From the NCBI GenBank assembly GCA_016293225.1, contig JAEDEQ010000007.1, positions 1-42,259 on the forward strand: a stretch of DNA of 42,259 bases, in the 5' to 3' direction. The translations under genes were made by a program, and so were the position numbers. Shown here one piece after another: positions 17,156-25,871 of this stretch. The stretch's first letter is position 1. Every line of letters begins with the position of its first letter. The notes below the pieces were generated by a model. That model was not told where the DNA came from. It worked only from the letters and a program-made list of their open reading frames with translations, and did not search any database. This DNA comes from Clostridiaceae bacterium. GTDB taxonomy: Bacteria; Bacillota; Clostridia; Oscillospirales; Acutalibacteraceae.

Positions 17156-17770
17156 ATGAAAATCATTACAATCAGCCGTGAATTCGGTTCGGGCGGAAGA
17201 GAGGTTGGAAAAAGACTTGCCGATGAACTCGGCTTTGCCTATTACGACAGGGAGATTATTGCTGCGGTTGCAAAAAACAGCGAGCTTGACGAGGGCTATG
17301 TTGAAAAAATCCTTGAAACGGGTATTCCGAGGACGTTTCCGTTTTCTTTCGGACGTTCCTTTGCTTTTTCCGATGTGTCTCAGCAAAATTACACCAAGGC
17401 GCTTGTGGCGCAGCAGAGCTTTATAATCCAGCTTGCGCGCAAGGGCGATGATTTTGTAATTGTCGGCCGCAGCGCCGACGTTATTCTCAGCGAATATTTT
17501 CCGCTTAATGTTTTTGTTCACGCCGATATGTATTCAAAGATTGACCGCTGCATTGACCGCGCGCCCGAAGATGAGGAGCTTACAAGACGGGAATATGAAA
17601 GAAAAATCAAGCAGATTGACAGCGCGCGCGCAAGGCACCGCGCCCTGCTTTCCGATTCCCCATGGGGAAAAAAGGAAAGCTACCATCTTTGCGTCAATAC
17701 AACAGGCAAGGAGATTAAAGCCCTTGTTCCCGGCATTGCGGCGTATGCAAAAGCCTGGTTCGGCGAATAA
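17156..17770 (+). CDS. Cytidylate kinase-like family protein
   Basis: 204 residues from ATG 17156, preceded by AAAGGAG; an upstream in-frame start is rejected because it would precede this ribosome site. MKIITISREFGSGGREVGKRLA is the start typical of the cytidylate-kinase-like family (AAK_33/Cytidylate_kin2), with a degenerate P-loop GSGGREVG rather than a strict GxxxxGK(S/T). An Arg-rich lid follows (REYERKIKQIDSARARHR). Family members are presumed nucleotide or small-molecule kinases; the substrate is unknown. It is a single-gene unit with a strong terminator. Confidence 0.85.
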   Translation: MKIITISREFGSGGREVGKRLADELGFAYYDREIIAAVAKNSELDEGYVEKILETGIPRTFPFSFGRSFAFSDVSQQNYTKALVAQQSFIIQLARKGDDFVIVGRSADVILSEYFPLNVFVHADMYSKIDRCIDRAPEDEELTRREYERKIKQIDSARARHRALLSDSPWGKKESYHLCVNTTGKEIKALVPGIAAYAKAWFGE

Positions 17771-17775
17771 GTTTT

Positions 17776-17800
17776 CCGGCGGTTTTCCGCCGGTTTTTTT
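17776..17800 (+). terminator. Intrinsic terminator of the cytidylate-kinase-like gene
   Basis: CCGGCGG, TTTT loop, CCGCCGG, then seven T. It abuts the putative operator at 17801 with no gap. Confidence 0.93.
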
Positions 17801-17816
17801 ATTACTGAATTGTAAT
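17801..17816. promoter_or_regulatory. Putative response-regulator operator, copy 1
   Basis: ATTACTGAATTGTAAT has inverted arms ATTAC and GTAAT around a 6-base centre. An identical 16-mer lies before the ABC genes at 19526-19541. Its centre is 33 bases upstream of the centre of the -10 TACAAT, next to a poor -35, the place where an OmpR-type activator would bind. Confidence 0.7.
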
Positions 17817-17838
17817 GGAAAGACAGCGAAATATATGA

Positions 17839-17844
17839 TACAAT
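17839..17844 (+). promoter_or_regulatory. -10 element of the two-component genes
   Basis: TACAAT, 18 bases before the response regulator ATG; the -35 position (TGGAAA, 17816-17821) is weak and touches the operator. This suggests autoregulated, activator-dependent expression. Confidence 0.5.
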
Positions 17845-17862
17845 ACCCTTGAGGTGTTTTGA

Positions 17863-18543
17863 ATGAACATTTTTCTTCTTGAAGACGATGAAGCCATCGG
17901 AATAGGTCTAAAGTATTCCCTTGAAAACGAGGGTTATACAATTACCCTTACGCGTTCCTTTGCAGAGGCTGAAAGCATAATAGAAAAACAGACGTTTGCG
18001 CTTTATATTCTCGATATCAATCTGCCCGACGGCAGCGGTTACGACATCTGCCGCAAGGTTAAAGAAAAGGGCGATTTCCCCGTAATTTTCCTCACAGCCT
18101 ATGACGATGAGGTCAATGTTGTTATGGGCCTTGACATAGGCGCCGATGATTACATTACAAAACCGTTCCGCGTGCGCGAGCTTGTTGCAAGGATAAAAAG
18201 CGTTATGCGCCGTTGCGGAAAAGATAAAGCCGAGCCGACGGTTAAGCTCGGAAATGTGAGCGTGAACCTTAACGAAGCGAGAGTCACCAAGGACAATGAG
18301 GACGTTATACTGACAGCGATGGAATACCGGCTGCTTCTTACGTTTATCAACAACAGAGGAAAGGTGCTTTCAAGGAACAAGCTTCTTGAAGAAATCTGGG
18401 ATGTTGACGGCGACTTTGTTAACGACAACACGCTGACAGTTTACATCAAGCGCCTGCGCGATAAAATTGAAAGGGATCCCGCCTGTCCGACTATAATCAA
18501 AACTGTTCGCGGCTTGGGATATGTGATAGAAAATGATAGATAA
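17863..18543 (+). CDS. OmpR-family response regulator
   Basis: 226 residues. The receiver domain (1-115) has the acidic pocket EDD (7-9), phosphoacceptor D51 (ILDINLP), T78 and K100 (TKPF). A winged-helix DNA-binding domain (about 125-223) ends RGLGYVI. GAGG precedes the ATG. It overlaps the histidine kinase by 11 bases, and the pair precedes an ABC transporter. Together with the shared palindromes at 17801 and 19526, this points to control of the transporter and of its own operon, as in BceRS/VanRS-like modules. Confidence 0.95.
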   Translation: MNIFLLEDDEAIGIGLKYSLENEGYTITLTRSFAEAESIIEKQTFALYILDINLPDGSGYDICRKVKEKGDFPVIFLTAYDDEVNVVMGLDIGADDYITKPFRVRELVARIKSVMRRCGKDKAEPTVKLGNVSVNLNEARVTKDNEDVILTAMEYRLLLTFINNRGKVLSRNKLLEEIWDVDGDFVNDNTLTVYIKRLRDKIERDPACPTIIKTVRGLGYVIENDR

Positions 18544-19522
18544 AAGCTTCAAAATAACTCTCGGAATAACCGCTTCGTTAACGCTTTTGCTTTCGGCTTT
18601 CAGCTTTTATTACGGCGCTGTTCCCGGAGCACTCTGCCTGTTTTGCTCAGCGGCTGTTGCCGCGGTATACATCGCATTTACAAAAAGACGCTTTAAAAAA
18701 ATTGCAGAACTCAACGAATACCTTGCCGCCGTCTGTTCCGGAAAGCTTGACCTTGACCTTCCGGACAACAGCGAGGGCGAGCTGTCAATCCTTAAAAACA
18801 ACCTGTATAAAATTATCGCAATGCTGCGCTTTCAGAATGAAAAGCTTCAGCGGGACAAGCTTTATCTTGCCGATTCAATGACTGATATATCCCACCAGTT
18901 AAAAACTCCGCTGACTTCAATGATGGTTATGAGCGACATTCTCAAGGACGAGCAGTCGGCAGAAAAGCGCAAGGACTTTGTTGATATCATTCAGACTCAG
19001 CTTGAAAAAATGCGCTGGCTCATTTTGAATCTTCTGAAGCTTTCCAAGCTTGACGCAGGAACGGTAGAAATCAGAAATGACTCGCTTTCTGCCTCAAAGA
19101 TGATTGAAAGCAGCGCCAAGCCGTTTCTCGTGAGCTTTGACCTGCGCGAAATCAGCTTTTCATGCAGCGGCGAGGACTTCAATTTTAAAGGCGATGAGGG
19201 CTGGATAAGTGAGGCGCTTTCAAACATAATCAAAAACAGCCTTGAACATACCCCCTGCGGAGGAAATATTTCCGTCCGTTTAAAAAGCACCGCTCTTTTC
19301 GGAATGATAGAGATATCCGACAACGGCTGCGGAATGGACGAGGAGGATCTCAGGCACATTTTTGAACGCTTCTACCGCGGAAAGAATTCCTCGCCCGAAA
19401 GCGTCGGTATCGGTCTTGCGCTGACCAAGGCTATAATTGAGCGCCACAACGGAAAAATTGAGGTCAGAAGCACGGTTGACAAAGGAACAACATTTGAAGT
19501 TTATCTTCCGCTGAGTCTTTGA
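18533..19522 (+). CDS. Intramembrane-sensing type histidine kinase
   Basis: 329 residues. Two membrane helices (about 8-26 and 32-50) are joined by only a few residues, so there is no extracytoplasmic sensor domain. A short HAMP-like linker leads to the dimerisation helix with phosphoacceptor H121 (DISHQLKTPL), then the ATP-binding N box (NIIKNSLEHT), DNGCGM and GIGLALTK. This layout is that of BceS-like kinases, which sense through a partner ABC transporter. It overlaps the response regulator and stops just before the second operator. Confidence 0.93.
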   Translation: MIDKSFKITLGITASLTLLLSAFSFYYGAVPGALCLFCSAAVAAVYIAFTKRRFKKIAELNEYLAAVCSGKLDLDLPDNSEGELSILKNNLYKIIAMLRFQNEKLQRDKLYLADSMTDISHQLKTPLTSMMVMSDILKDEQSAEKRKDFVDIIQTQLEKMRWLILNLLKLSKLDAGTVEIRNDSLSASKMIESSAKPFLVSFDLREISFSCSGEDFNFKGDEGWISEALSNIIKNSLEHTPCGGNISVRLKSTALFGMIEISDNGCGMDEEDLRHIFERFYRGKNSSPESVGIGLALTKAIIERHNGKIEVRSTVDKGTTFEVYLPLSL

Positions 19523-19525
19523 AAA

Positions 19526-19541
19526 ATTACTGAATTGTAAT
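19526..19541. promoter_or_regulatory. Putative response-regulator operator, copy 2
   Basis: Exact repeat of the 16-base palindrome ATTACTGAATTGTAAT. It starts 3 bases after the kinase stop and its centre is 43 bases upstream of the centre of the TATAAT at 19574, exactly 10 bases further than in copy 1. Confidence 0.7.
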
Positions 19542-19573
19542 CCGATTGTCACCGAGCAGTAAGTTTTAAGCAT

Positions 19574-19579
19574 TATAAT
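19574..19579 (+). promoter_or_regulatory. -10 element of the ABC transporter genes
   Basis: Perfect TATAAT with no good -35 at 16-18 bases (ACCGAG at 17). A consensus-like TTGTCA is 22 bases away, too far. An activator-dependent promoter is likely. Confidence 0.55.
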
Positions 19580-19621
19580 ATAAGCAACGAGCACGAAGCA
19601 AAAGGGTGTTTCGTTGCTTAT
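19580..19621 (+). other. 11-bp stem-loop at the 5' end of the ABC transporter mRNA
   Basis: ATAAGCAACGA pairs perfectly with TCGTTGCTTAT around a 20-base loop, starting at the expected transcription start and ending 32 bases before the ATG. It could stabilise the transcript end or act as a weak attenuator (TTCTTC follows). Confidence 0.55.
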
Positions 19622-19653
19622 TTCTTCATACATTCCGAAAGGAGACATAAAAA

Positions 19654-20337
19654 ATGAAAATTCTTGAAATCAAAAATCTTTGCAAAACCTACGGAAACGG
19701 CAACACGGCAGTCAAGGCTCTTGACAATGTTTCGTTCTCTGTTGAAAAGGGTGAATTTGTTGCAATCATCGGCCCGTCGGGTTCGGGAAAGTCAACGCTT
19801 CTTCATATTCTCGGCGGTGTTGATACTCCCACAAGCGGCAGCGTTATCATTGACGGAACGGACATTTCAAAGCTTGATGAAACAGCGCTTGCCATCTTCC
19901 GCCGCAGACAGATAGGTCTTATCTATCAGTTTTATAACCTTATTCCTATTCTCACCGTTGAGGAAAATATGACTCTCCCCCTCCTGCTTGACGGAAAGAA
20001 GCCCGACAAAGCCGTTATCAAAGAGCTTACCGATGCACTCGGTCTTAAAGATAGGCTTTCGTTCTTGCCGAATCAGCTTTCGGGCGGTCAGCAGCAGAGA
20101 GTTTCCATCGGCCGCGCTCTTATCAACAATCCTGCGCTTATGCTCGCCGATGAGCCGACAGGAAACCTTGACAGCAAAAACAGCCATGAAATAATCTCGC
20201 TGCTGCGCCGCTTCAACCGTGAGCACGGCCAGACAGTAATAATTATCACCCACGATGAAAGCATTGCCCTTTCGGCGGACAGAACAATAGCCATCGTTGA
20301 CGGTAAAATTGTTAAGGACGGGGTGAACGGCAGATGA
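19654..20337 (+). CDS. ABC transporter ATP-binding protein (MacB/BceA type)
   Basis: 227 residues. Walker A GPSGSGKST (40-48), Q-loop Q92, signature LSGGQ (142-146), Walker B LMLADEPTG, and the switch His in ITHDE. The sequence class is that of MacB/LolD/BceA ATPases, which pair with FtsX-type permeases. AAAGGAG precedes the ATG. The stop overlaps the permease start by 4 bases (ATGA), so the two are translationally coupled. Confidence 0.95.
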   Translation: MKILEIKNLCKTYGNGNTAVKALDNVSFSVEKGEFVAIIGPSGSGKSTLLHILGGVDTPTSGSVIIDGTDISKLDETALAIFRRRQIGLIYQFYNLIPILTVEENMTLPLLLDGKKPDKAVIKELTDALGLKDRLSFLPNQLSGGQQQRVSIGRALINNPALMLADEPTGNLDSKNSHEIISLLRRFNREHGQTVIIITHDESIALSADRTIAIVDGKIVKDGVNGR

Positions 20338-22910
20338 ATATCGTTAAAAAACTGACGCTGCGCCACCTGAAAGAGAACAAGAGCCGTTCGGTTGTAACAA
20401 CGCTCGGAATCTGCGTTTCCGTTGCAATGATAACCGCCGTTTTTGTTGCGGCGTATTCACTGATGAACCTTTTGGGTGACCTGACAATACTTCAGAACGG
20501 AAGCTGGCACGGCTCGGCGGAATCGGTGGGCGCACAGACAGTTGAAAAGCTTGAAAACGATCCGCGAATTGACAAAGTCGGTCTTTCGCTCCACGGAACA
20601 GATAATGCCGGGTACATTCTGAACGATGACTTAACAGTCAAATCCGGTATTGGTATTACCGTCGGAAATAATAATCTCTTTGATATGCTCGTCAAATGCA
20701 AATATCAGGGCAGACTTCCGCAGAATGACAGCGAGATAATCATCAACAAAGATATTCTTGAAAAGTATTTTCCCGGCGCTGCTCTCGGAAGAACGATAAC
20801 CTTTTTTGTTCCGGACAGGGAAATTGAAGACGGCGAAGATGGCGATACATCATTCAATAATAAAAACACAGTTAAATATACGGTCGTAGGAATCATGGAG
20901 AAAAACTATCCCGCCGAATGCCTGAGAACGGCTTCCGATTCCGAGATTGCAAAATGCCTTAAAGAAAAGAACGCCGTTGTTTCCTTTACTCTGAAAAGCC
21001 TCAGCTTCAAAAGCAGTCAGGAACTGAATGATATTGCCAAAGAGTATAAATTGAACGAAAGCTTCTGCATTAACACGGATCTTTTGATCTCCAATTTTTC
21101 CTTTGACAAGGATAGCTATGCTTTTACCGCAATTCTTCCCCTTTGTGCCGTTTGCCTTGTTATAATCATGATAGCTTCCGTAATGCTCATATATAATGCA
21201 TTCGGAATGTCGCTTTCCGAACGGGTTCGCTATCTCGGAATGCTTGCAAGCGTTGGCGCAACCAAAAAGCAAAAAAGAGGTTCTGTCTATTTTGAAGGCG
21301 CGCTCCTCGGTGCTATCGGTATTCCGGTCGGAATTGTTGCCGGATTCATCGGAATTGCAATAACGCTTCGCCTTGTCGGAAATAAAGTCATTTCCTCCGG
21401 TATCCTTACCGAAGCGGCCAAGGCGTCGGGACTTAAATTCAACGCAACCGTCAATCCGATAATTATTCTTCTTATTGTATTCTTCAGCGCTTTGACTATT
21501 TTCATTTCACTTTATATTCCGGCAAAAAAGGCGTCAGGCATAACACCCATTGACGCCATCAGGCAAAAGGACGATTTCAAACTTAAAGCAAAAAAGATAC
21601 GCTCTCCGCGTCTTATCCGTGCCATTTTCGGCTATGAGGGCGAAATTGCAAATAAGAGCCTCAAGCGCAACCGCCGCAAAACGAACATGATTACGGCTTC
21701 AATCGCTCTTTCGGTCATCCTTTTCCTTTGCGTGAACTATTTCTGTCAGATGTTTGTTGAATCAAACAAATACATGGCCGATATTCCGTATGAACTGACT
21801 GTGACCGTGGATTATGAAAAAAGGGAGTTACTTAAAAAAGACCTTTTGCAGCTTAAAGGAGTTGAAAGTGTTTTCCCTGTTAACTGCAGCTTTGAAACTC
21901 TCAACCTCAACGATGAAAACACCAAAGACTCCCCTTTCCTGAATGCAGATAACTATAAAACAGCATATAAGGATGTTGTTTCGGATTATGTTTTTGTTTA
22001 CTACAACGCCATAAGCGACGCAGACTTTAACAGACTTTGCAAGGAAAACGGTCTTGATTCCGATAGGTTCTATAACCGCGAAAAGCTAAGCGGCGTAATA
22101 CTTGATGACCTTCGCCGTTCGGAAGCTTCCGGAAAAATATTTGAAAGCTCAATAATGAACGGCGAAAAGAGCTTTGAAGCGGATTGCCTTGAATCAGATT
22201 CGTCAGAGGTGGCCTTTACAATCGACGGAATTGTTGAGTATGACTCGAAGAATTATGCCTGCAATCTTAATCCTAAGGGCGCAGTTTCGCTTTACTTCCC
22301 CGAAAGCGAATACTTTAAAGCATTGGACAATAGTTCTCAAGGCGATTACGATAATAACGGCGGATTCTATTCCTTTGCCATTGCAACAAACGAGCACAAA
22401 GCAGTATATGAACAGCTTGAAGGTCTCAGCTCAAAAAGCAACAACTATTCAGAACTTATGTATGTTGACCTTGCCGAGCAATCCCAGATGCTCAATTCCC
22501 TTGTTTTTGCGCTTCAGGTCTTTGTCTACGGGTTCATCACTCTTATAACAATGATAGCGATTGCAAACATCATTAACACGGTTTCGACCGGAATTATGAT
22601 GAGACGAAAGGAATTTGCAATGCTCAAATCCGTTGGAACAACGCCTAAAGGATTCAGAAAAATGATCTGCCTTGAAAGCTTCTTCTACGGGGCAAAAGCG
22701 CTCCTCTTCGCCTACCCGATAAGTCTTGCGTTAAGCTATTTAATGAACCGGACAATAGGTCAGGATTCAATGCCGTTTGTTCCCGATGTATGGATGTATC
22801 TGGCTTCGGCTGTTGCAGTCTTTATCATCGTCGGCATTTCAATGTACTATTCGGTCAGAAGGCTCAAGGGTGATTCTATTGTTGAAACACTCAAGACCGA
22901 GATAAACTGA
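20334..22910 (+). CDS. FtsX-type ABC transporter permease with two large extracytoplasmic domains
   Basis: 858 residues. Eight probable membrane helices sit at about 20-45, 263-287, 322-345, 375-398, 452-474, 722-752, 785-805 and 820-842. They give two four-helix FtsX modules, each with a large outside domain (about 46-262 and 475-721). The segment after the third helix of each module carries YIPAKKASGITPIDAIR-like FtsX motifs. BceB permeases have ten helices and a single outside domain, so this is a related but different type. It probably senses or moves an envelope-acting peptide or lipid; the substrate is unknown. Confidence 0.88.
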   Translation: MNIVKKLTLRHLKENKSRSVVTTLGICVSVAMITAVFVAAYSLMNLLGDLTILQNGSWHGSAESVGAQTVEKLENDPRIDKVGLSLHGTDNAGYILNDDLTVKSGIGITVGNNNLFDMLVKCKYQGRLPQNDSEIIINKDILEKYFPGAALGRTITFFVPDREIEDGEDGDTSFNNKNTVKYTVVGIMEKNYPAECLRTASDSEIAKCLKEKNAVVSFTLKSLSFKSSQELNDIAKEYKLNESFCINTDLLISNFSFDKDSYAFTAILPLCAVCLVIIMIASVMLIYNAFGMSLSERVRYLGMLASVGATKKQKRGSVYFEGALLGAIGIPVGIVAGFIGIAITLRLVGNKVISSGILTEAAKASGLKFNATVNPIIILLIVFFSALTIFISLYIPAKKASGITPIDAIRQKDDFKLKAKKIRSPRLIRAIFGYEGEIANKSLKRNRRKTNMITASIALSVILFLCVNYFCQMFVESNKYMADIPYELTVTVDYEKRELLKKDLLQLKGVESVFPVNCSFETLNLNDENTKDSPFLNADNYKTAYKDVVSDYVFVYYNAISDADFNRLCKENGLDSDRFYNREKLSGVILDDLRRSEASGKIFESSIMNGEKSFEADCLESDSSEVAFTIDGIVEYDSKNYACNLNPKGAVSLYFPESEYFKALDNSSQGDYDNNGGFYSFAIATNEHKAVYEQLEGLSSKSNNYSELMYVDLAEQSQMLNSLVFALQVFVYGFITLITMIAIANIINTVSTGIMMRRKEFAMLKSVGTTPKGFRKMICLESFFYGAKALLFAYPISLALSYLMNRTIGQDSMPFVPDVWMYLASAVAVFIIVGISMYYSVRRLKGDSIVETLKTEIN

Positions 22911-22927
22911 AATTTTTCCACAAACAA

Positions 22928-22971
22928 AACCGAAAGGACGGGACAAAAAGTCTCGCTCTTTCGGTTTTTGA
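22928..22971 (+). terminator. Bidirectional terminator after the ABC transporter operon
   Basis: AAACCGAAAG pairs with CTTTCGGTTT, extended inside by GGGAC/GTCTC, followed by T-rich DNA on both strands. It lies between the convergent permease and aminotransferase genes. Confidence 0.8.
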
Positions 22972-22985
22972 AGTTTTTTATTTTA

Positions 22986-24263
22986 TTATTCACCGAGAAG
23001 CTTTTCAACGGCCGCGAGCCTTACGCAGATGCACAAGAGTCTTGTTGCCGCAAGCAGCTCGTCAACCGGAGGATATGACGGAGCAATGCGGATATTCTTA
23101 TCCTCGGGGTCGATACCGTACGGGAATGTTGCTCCGACCTGAGTGAGAGTTACGCCGCCGTCCTTGCAAAGAGTATATACCCTTTTTGCCGTTCCGGGCA
23201 TAACGTTAAGGCTGATGAAATATCCTCCGTTGGGCTTTGTCCATTCGGCAACACCGTATTCTCCGAGGCCGTTTTCAAACTCATCAATAACAGCCTTGAA
23301 CTTCGGCGCAAGAATTTTGCGGTGAAGCTTCATGTGGCGTTTAATTCCGTCAACGTCCTTATAGAACTTAACATGGCGGTACTGATTAACCTTATCATAT
23401 CCGATGGTCTGAACGCTCAGGCGCTTTTTAATAATTTCAATGTTCCTGTCGGAAGCGGCAATAACCGCAACGCCTGCGCCCGGAAAGCTGATTTTTGAGG
23501 TCGATGAAAACTCAATAACCATATCTTCATTACCGTATTTTTTCAGCACGTCAAAGATATTGACAAGCTCATCGCATTTTTCGGTAAGATCGTGAATTAT
23601 ATATGCATTGTCCCAGATAATCCTGAAATCCGGCGCGGCCGGAGTCATTGCGGCAATCCTTTCAACCGTTTCGGGAGAATATGTTTCGCCGGTCGGGTTT
23701 GAATATTTCGGAACGCAGAACATACCCTTGACCGACGGATCTTTAATAAGTGCTTCAACCTGATCCATGTCGGGACCGTGACCCGTGAGCCTTACGGGTA
23801 TGAGCTCCATTCCGTAATACTCGGCAATTGCAAAATGTCTGTCATAGCCCGGGCAGGGACAAAGGAATTTTATCTTGCCCTGATCTTTCCAGGGAATGCC
23901 GTCCGAGCCCGTCATCATACACTGGGTAATATAATCAAACATAAGGTTGAGGCTTGAGTTTCCGCAAACAATGACATTATCTGTCTGAACTTTGAGCAAG
24001 TCCGCAAAAATACGCTTACATTCTTTAATACCGGTGAGAAGACCGTAGTTCAGGTATTCAAGGCTGTGGTCTCCGGCGTTGTTGTCCCAGTCTTTAGATG
24101 TAATTGCGTCAAGCAGACCGTTTGAAACGGCAAGCTGGTCGGTTCCGGGCTTACCTCTTGACATATCAAGCTTCAGACCCTTGGCTTTAATACGGTTATA
24201 CTGAGATTCGAGCTTTTTCTTTTCCTCAAGAAGCTGCTCTTTTGAGTACTCTGAATATTTCAA
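22986..24263 (-). CDS. Class I/II aminotransferase, type Ic aspartate aminotransferase family
   Basis: About 425 residues. The start is probably the TTG at 24263, which has TTGGAG 9 bases upstream; other TTG codons 5' of it lack a site and no ATG is near. DMSRGKPGTDQL, CPCPGYDRHFAI, FCVPKYSNPTGETYS, IWDNAYIIHDL and STSKISFPGAG (PLP lysine) match the aminotransferase family Pfam lists with MocR-like domains, of which type Ic aspartate aminotransferases are members. It is likely to transaminate aspartate and 2-oxoglutarate; the exact substrate is inferred. It lies 18 bases after asnS, an enzyme of asparagine use. Confidence 0.85.
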   Translation of the reverse strand: MKYSEYSKEQLLEEKKKLESQYNRIKAKGLKLDMSRGKPGTDQLAVSNGLLDAITSKDWDNNAGDHSLEYLNYGLLTGIKECKRIFADLLKVQTDNVIVCGNSSLNLMFDYITQCMMTGSDGIPWKDQGKIKFLCPCPGYDRHFAIAEYYGMELIPVRLTGHGPDMDQVEALIKDPSVKGMFCVPKYSNPTGETYSPETVERIAAMTPAAPDFRIIWDNAYIIHDLTEKCDELVNIFDVLKKYGNEDMVIEFSSTSKISFPGAGVAVIAASDRNIEIIKKRLSVQTIGYDKVNQYRHVKFYKDVDGIKRHMKLHRKILAPKFKAVIDEFENGLGEYGVAEWTKPNGGYFISLNVMPGTAKRVYTLCKDGGVTLTQVGATFPYGIDPEDKNIRIAPSYPPVDELLAATRLLCICVRLAAVEKLLGE

Positions 24264-24281
24264 TGAAATCAACTCCAAAAA

Positions 24282-25676
24282 TTAGAAATCTGCCGAGCCG
24301 GTTGTTCTCGGGAACGGAAGGACATCTCTGATGTTTGAAATGCCAGTAAGATACATGACAAGCCTTTCAAAGCCGAGTCCGAAGCCGGAGTGCTTTGTTC
24401 CGCCGTACTTTCTCAGGTCAAGATACCACCAGTAGTCCTCCTCGTTCAGCCCGAGCTCGCGGATGCGGTCAACAAGAACGTCATAGCGTTCCTCTCTCTG
24501 GCTGCCTCCGATGATCTCGCCGATACCCATAACAAGGCAGTCGCAGGCGGCAACGGTCTTTCCGTCGTCGTTAAGTCGCATATAAAAAGCCTTGATTTCC
24601 TTTGGATAATCCGTGACAAAAACGGGCTTTTTAAATATTTCCTCGGTGAGGAAACGCTCATGCTCGGTCTGGAGATCGCAGCCCCATTCAACCTTATATT
24701 CAAACCTGTCGTTGTTTTTCTTCAGAATTTCAACCGCATCGGTGTAAGTAATTCTTCCGAAATCTGAAGAAGCAACAGCTTTGAGTCTCTCAATAAGACC
24801 CTTATCCACAAACTGATTGAGAAACTCAAGATCCTGCTTGCAGGAATCAAGAACATAGTTGATAACATACTTTATCATAGCTTCCGCAAGCTCCATGTCA
24901 TCGTTGAGATCGGCAAAAGCAATTTCCGGCTCAATCATCCAGAACTCGGCCGCATGGCGCTGCGTATATGATTTTTCTGCGCGGAAAGTCGGGCCGAAGG
25001 TGTAGATTTTTCCGAAAGCCTGCGCCATTATCTCGCCCTGAAGCTGGCCGGAAACAGTGAGGTATGCGCTTTTTCCGAAAAAGTCCTGAGAAAAATCAAC
25101 GGTTCCGTCCTCTTTACGCGGAGGGTTTTCCATGTCAAGCGTTGTAACGCGGAACATTTCGCCCGCGCCCTCACAGTCGCTGCAGGTAATCAGCGGAGTG
25201 TGTGCATAAACGAAGTTTCTCTCCCTGAAAAAGCTATGGATTGCAAAAGCGGCGGCAGAACGAATACGGAAAGCCGCAGAGTAAATGTTCGTCCTCGGGC
25301 GCAGATGTGCAATCGTGCGCAGGTACTCAAGCGAGTGGCGCTTTTTTTGCAGCGGATAATCGGGTGTTGACGCACCCTCAACTTCAACCTTTGTTGCGTT
25401 GATTTCAAACGGTTGCTTCGCCTCGGGAGTAAGAATAACATTTCCGGTAATGATAACCGCCGTGCCGACATTAAGCTTTGCCGTTTCCGCAAAGCTGTCA
25501 AGCTTTTCTCTTTCAAAAACGACCTGAATGCCCTTAAAGCAGCTTCCGTCGTTAACCTCCATAAAGCCGAGGTTCTTAGAGTCACGGTTGGTTCTGATCC
25601 AGCCGCAAACTGTCACCGGTGCTTCGGTATATGCTGCGGCGTCCTTGTAAATATCTGCAATTTCAATTCGCTTCAT
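24282..25676 (-). CDS. asnS: Asparaginyl-tRNA synthetase
   Basis: 464 residues from the ATG at 25676 (GGGGGA upstream). The N-terminal OB-fold anticodon-binding domain (about 1-110) has VCGWIRTNRDSKNLGFMEV. The class II catalytic core has YLRTIAHLRPRTN, FRAEKSYTQRHAAEFWMIEPEIAF (motif 2) and GFGLGFERLVMYLTGI with PFPRTTGSADF (motif 3). It charges tRNA-Asn. The ending and the motif 2 loop favour Asn over Asp. It is cotranscribed with the downstream aminotransferase and lies divergent from the thrS leader. Confidence 0.96.
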   Translation of the reverse strand: MKRIEIADIYKDAAAYTEAPVTVCGWIRTNRDSKNLGFMEVNDGSCFKGIQVVFEREKLDSFAETAKLNVGTAVIITGNVILTPEAKQPFEINATKVEVEGASTPDYPLQKKRHSLEYLRTIAHLRPRTNIYSAAFRIRSAAAFAIHSFFRERNFVYAHTPLITCSDCEGAGEMFRVTTLDMENPPRKEDGTVDFSQDFFGKSAYLTVSGQLQGEIMAQAFGKIYTFGPTFRAEKSYTQRHAAEFWMIEPEIAFADLNDDMELAEAMIKYVINYVLDSCKQDLEFLNQFVDKGLIERLKAVASSDFGRITYTDAVEILKKNNDRFEYKVEWGCDLQTEHERFLTEEIFKKPVFVTDYPKEIKAFYMRLNDDGKTVAACDCLVMGIGEIIGGSQREERYDVLVDRIRELGLNEEDYWWYLDLRKYGGTKHSGFGLGFERLVMYLTGISNIRDVLPFPRTTGSADF

Positions 25677-25733
25677 TGGTGATTCCCCCAAACGGCGGCC
25701 TTGAAGGCAGCCAAAAATTAAAAATACCGTTTA

Positions 25734-25761
25734 ATTATAACATAAATGACGGAAAAATCAA
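25734..25761 (-). promoter_or_regulatory. Promoter of asnS
   Basis: Minus-strand TTGATT (25756-25761), 16-base spacer, TATAAT (25734-25739). The leader contains an imperfect hairpin (GGCGGCCTT.. AAGGCAGCC, 25694-25712) close to the start codon. No T-box signature is present on this side. Confidence 0.6.
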
Positions 25762-25812
25762 GTTTTGCAGGTATATAATTGCTTTTGCGCTGTGATATTT
25801 TTATTCTTTTTC

Positions 25813-25841
25813 TTGACAAAGCAGGTCTTGTTTGATAAAAT
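25813..25841 (+). promoter_or_regulatory. Strong promoter of the thrS leader
   Basis: TTGACA (25813-25818), 17-base spacer, TAAAAT (25836-25841). It is back to back with the asnS promoter, about 50 bases apart. Confidence 0.85.
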
Positions 25842-25871
25842 AAACGATAAAGAAAGTTGATCCCATCATAA

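Noticed and set aside
20334..22910. BceB (bacitracin-type) permease
   Set aside because: There are eight predicted helices with two large outside domains instead of ten helices with one; only the genomic arrangement is Bce-like.
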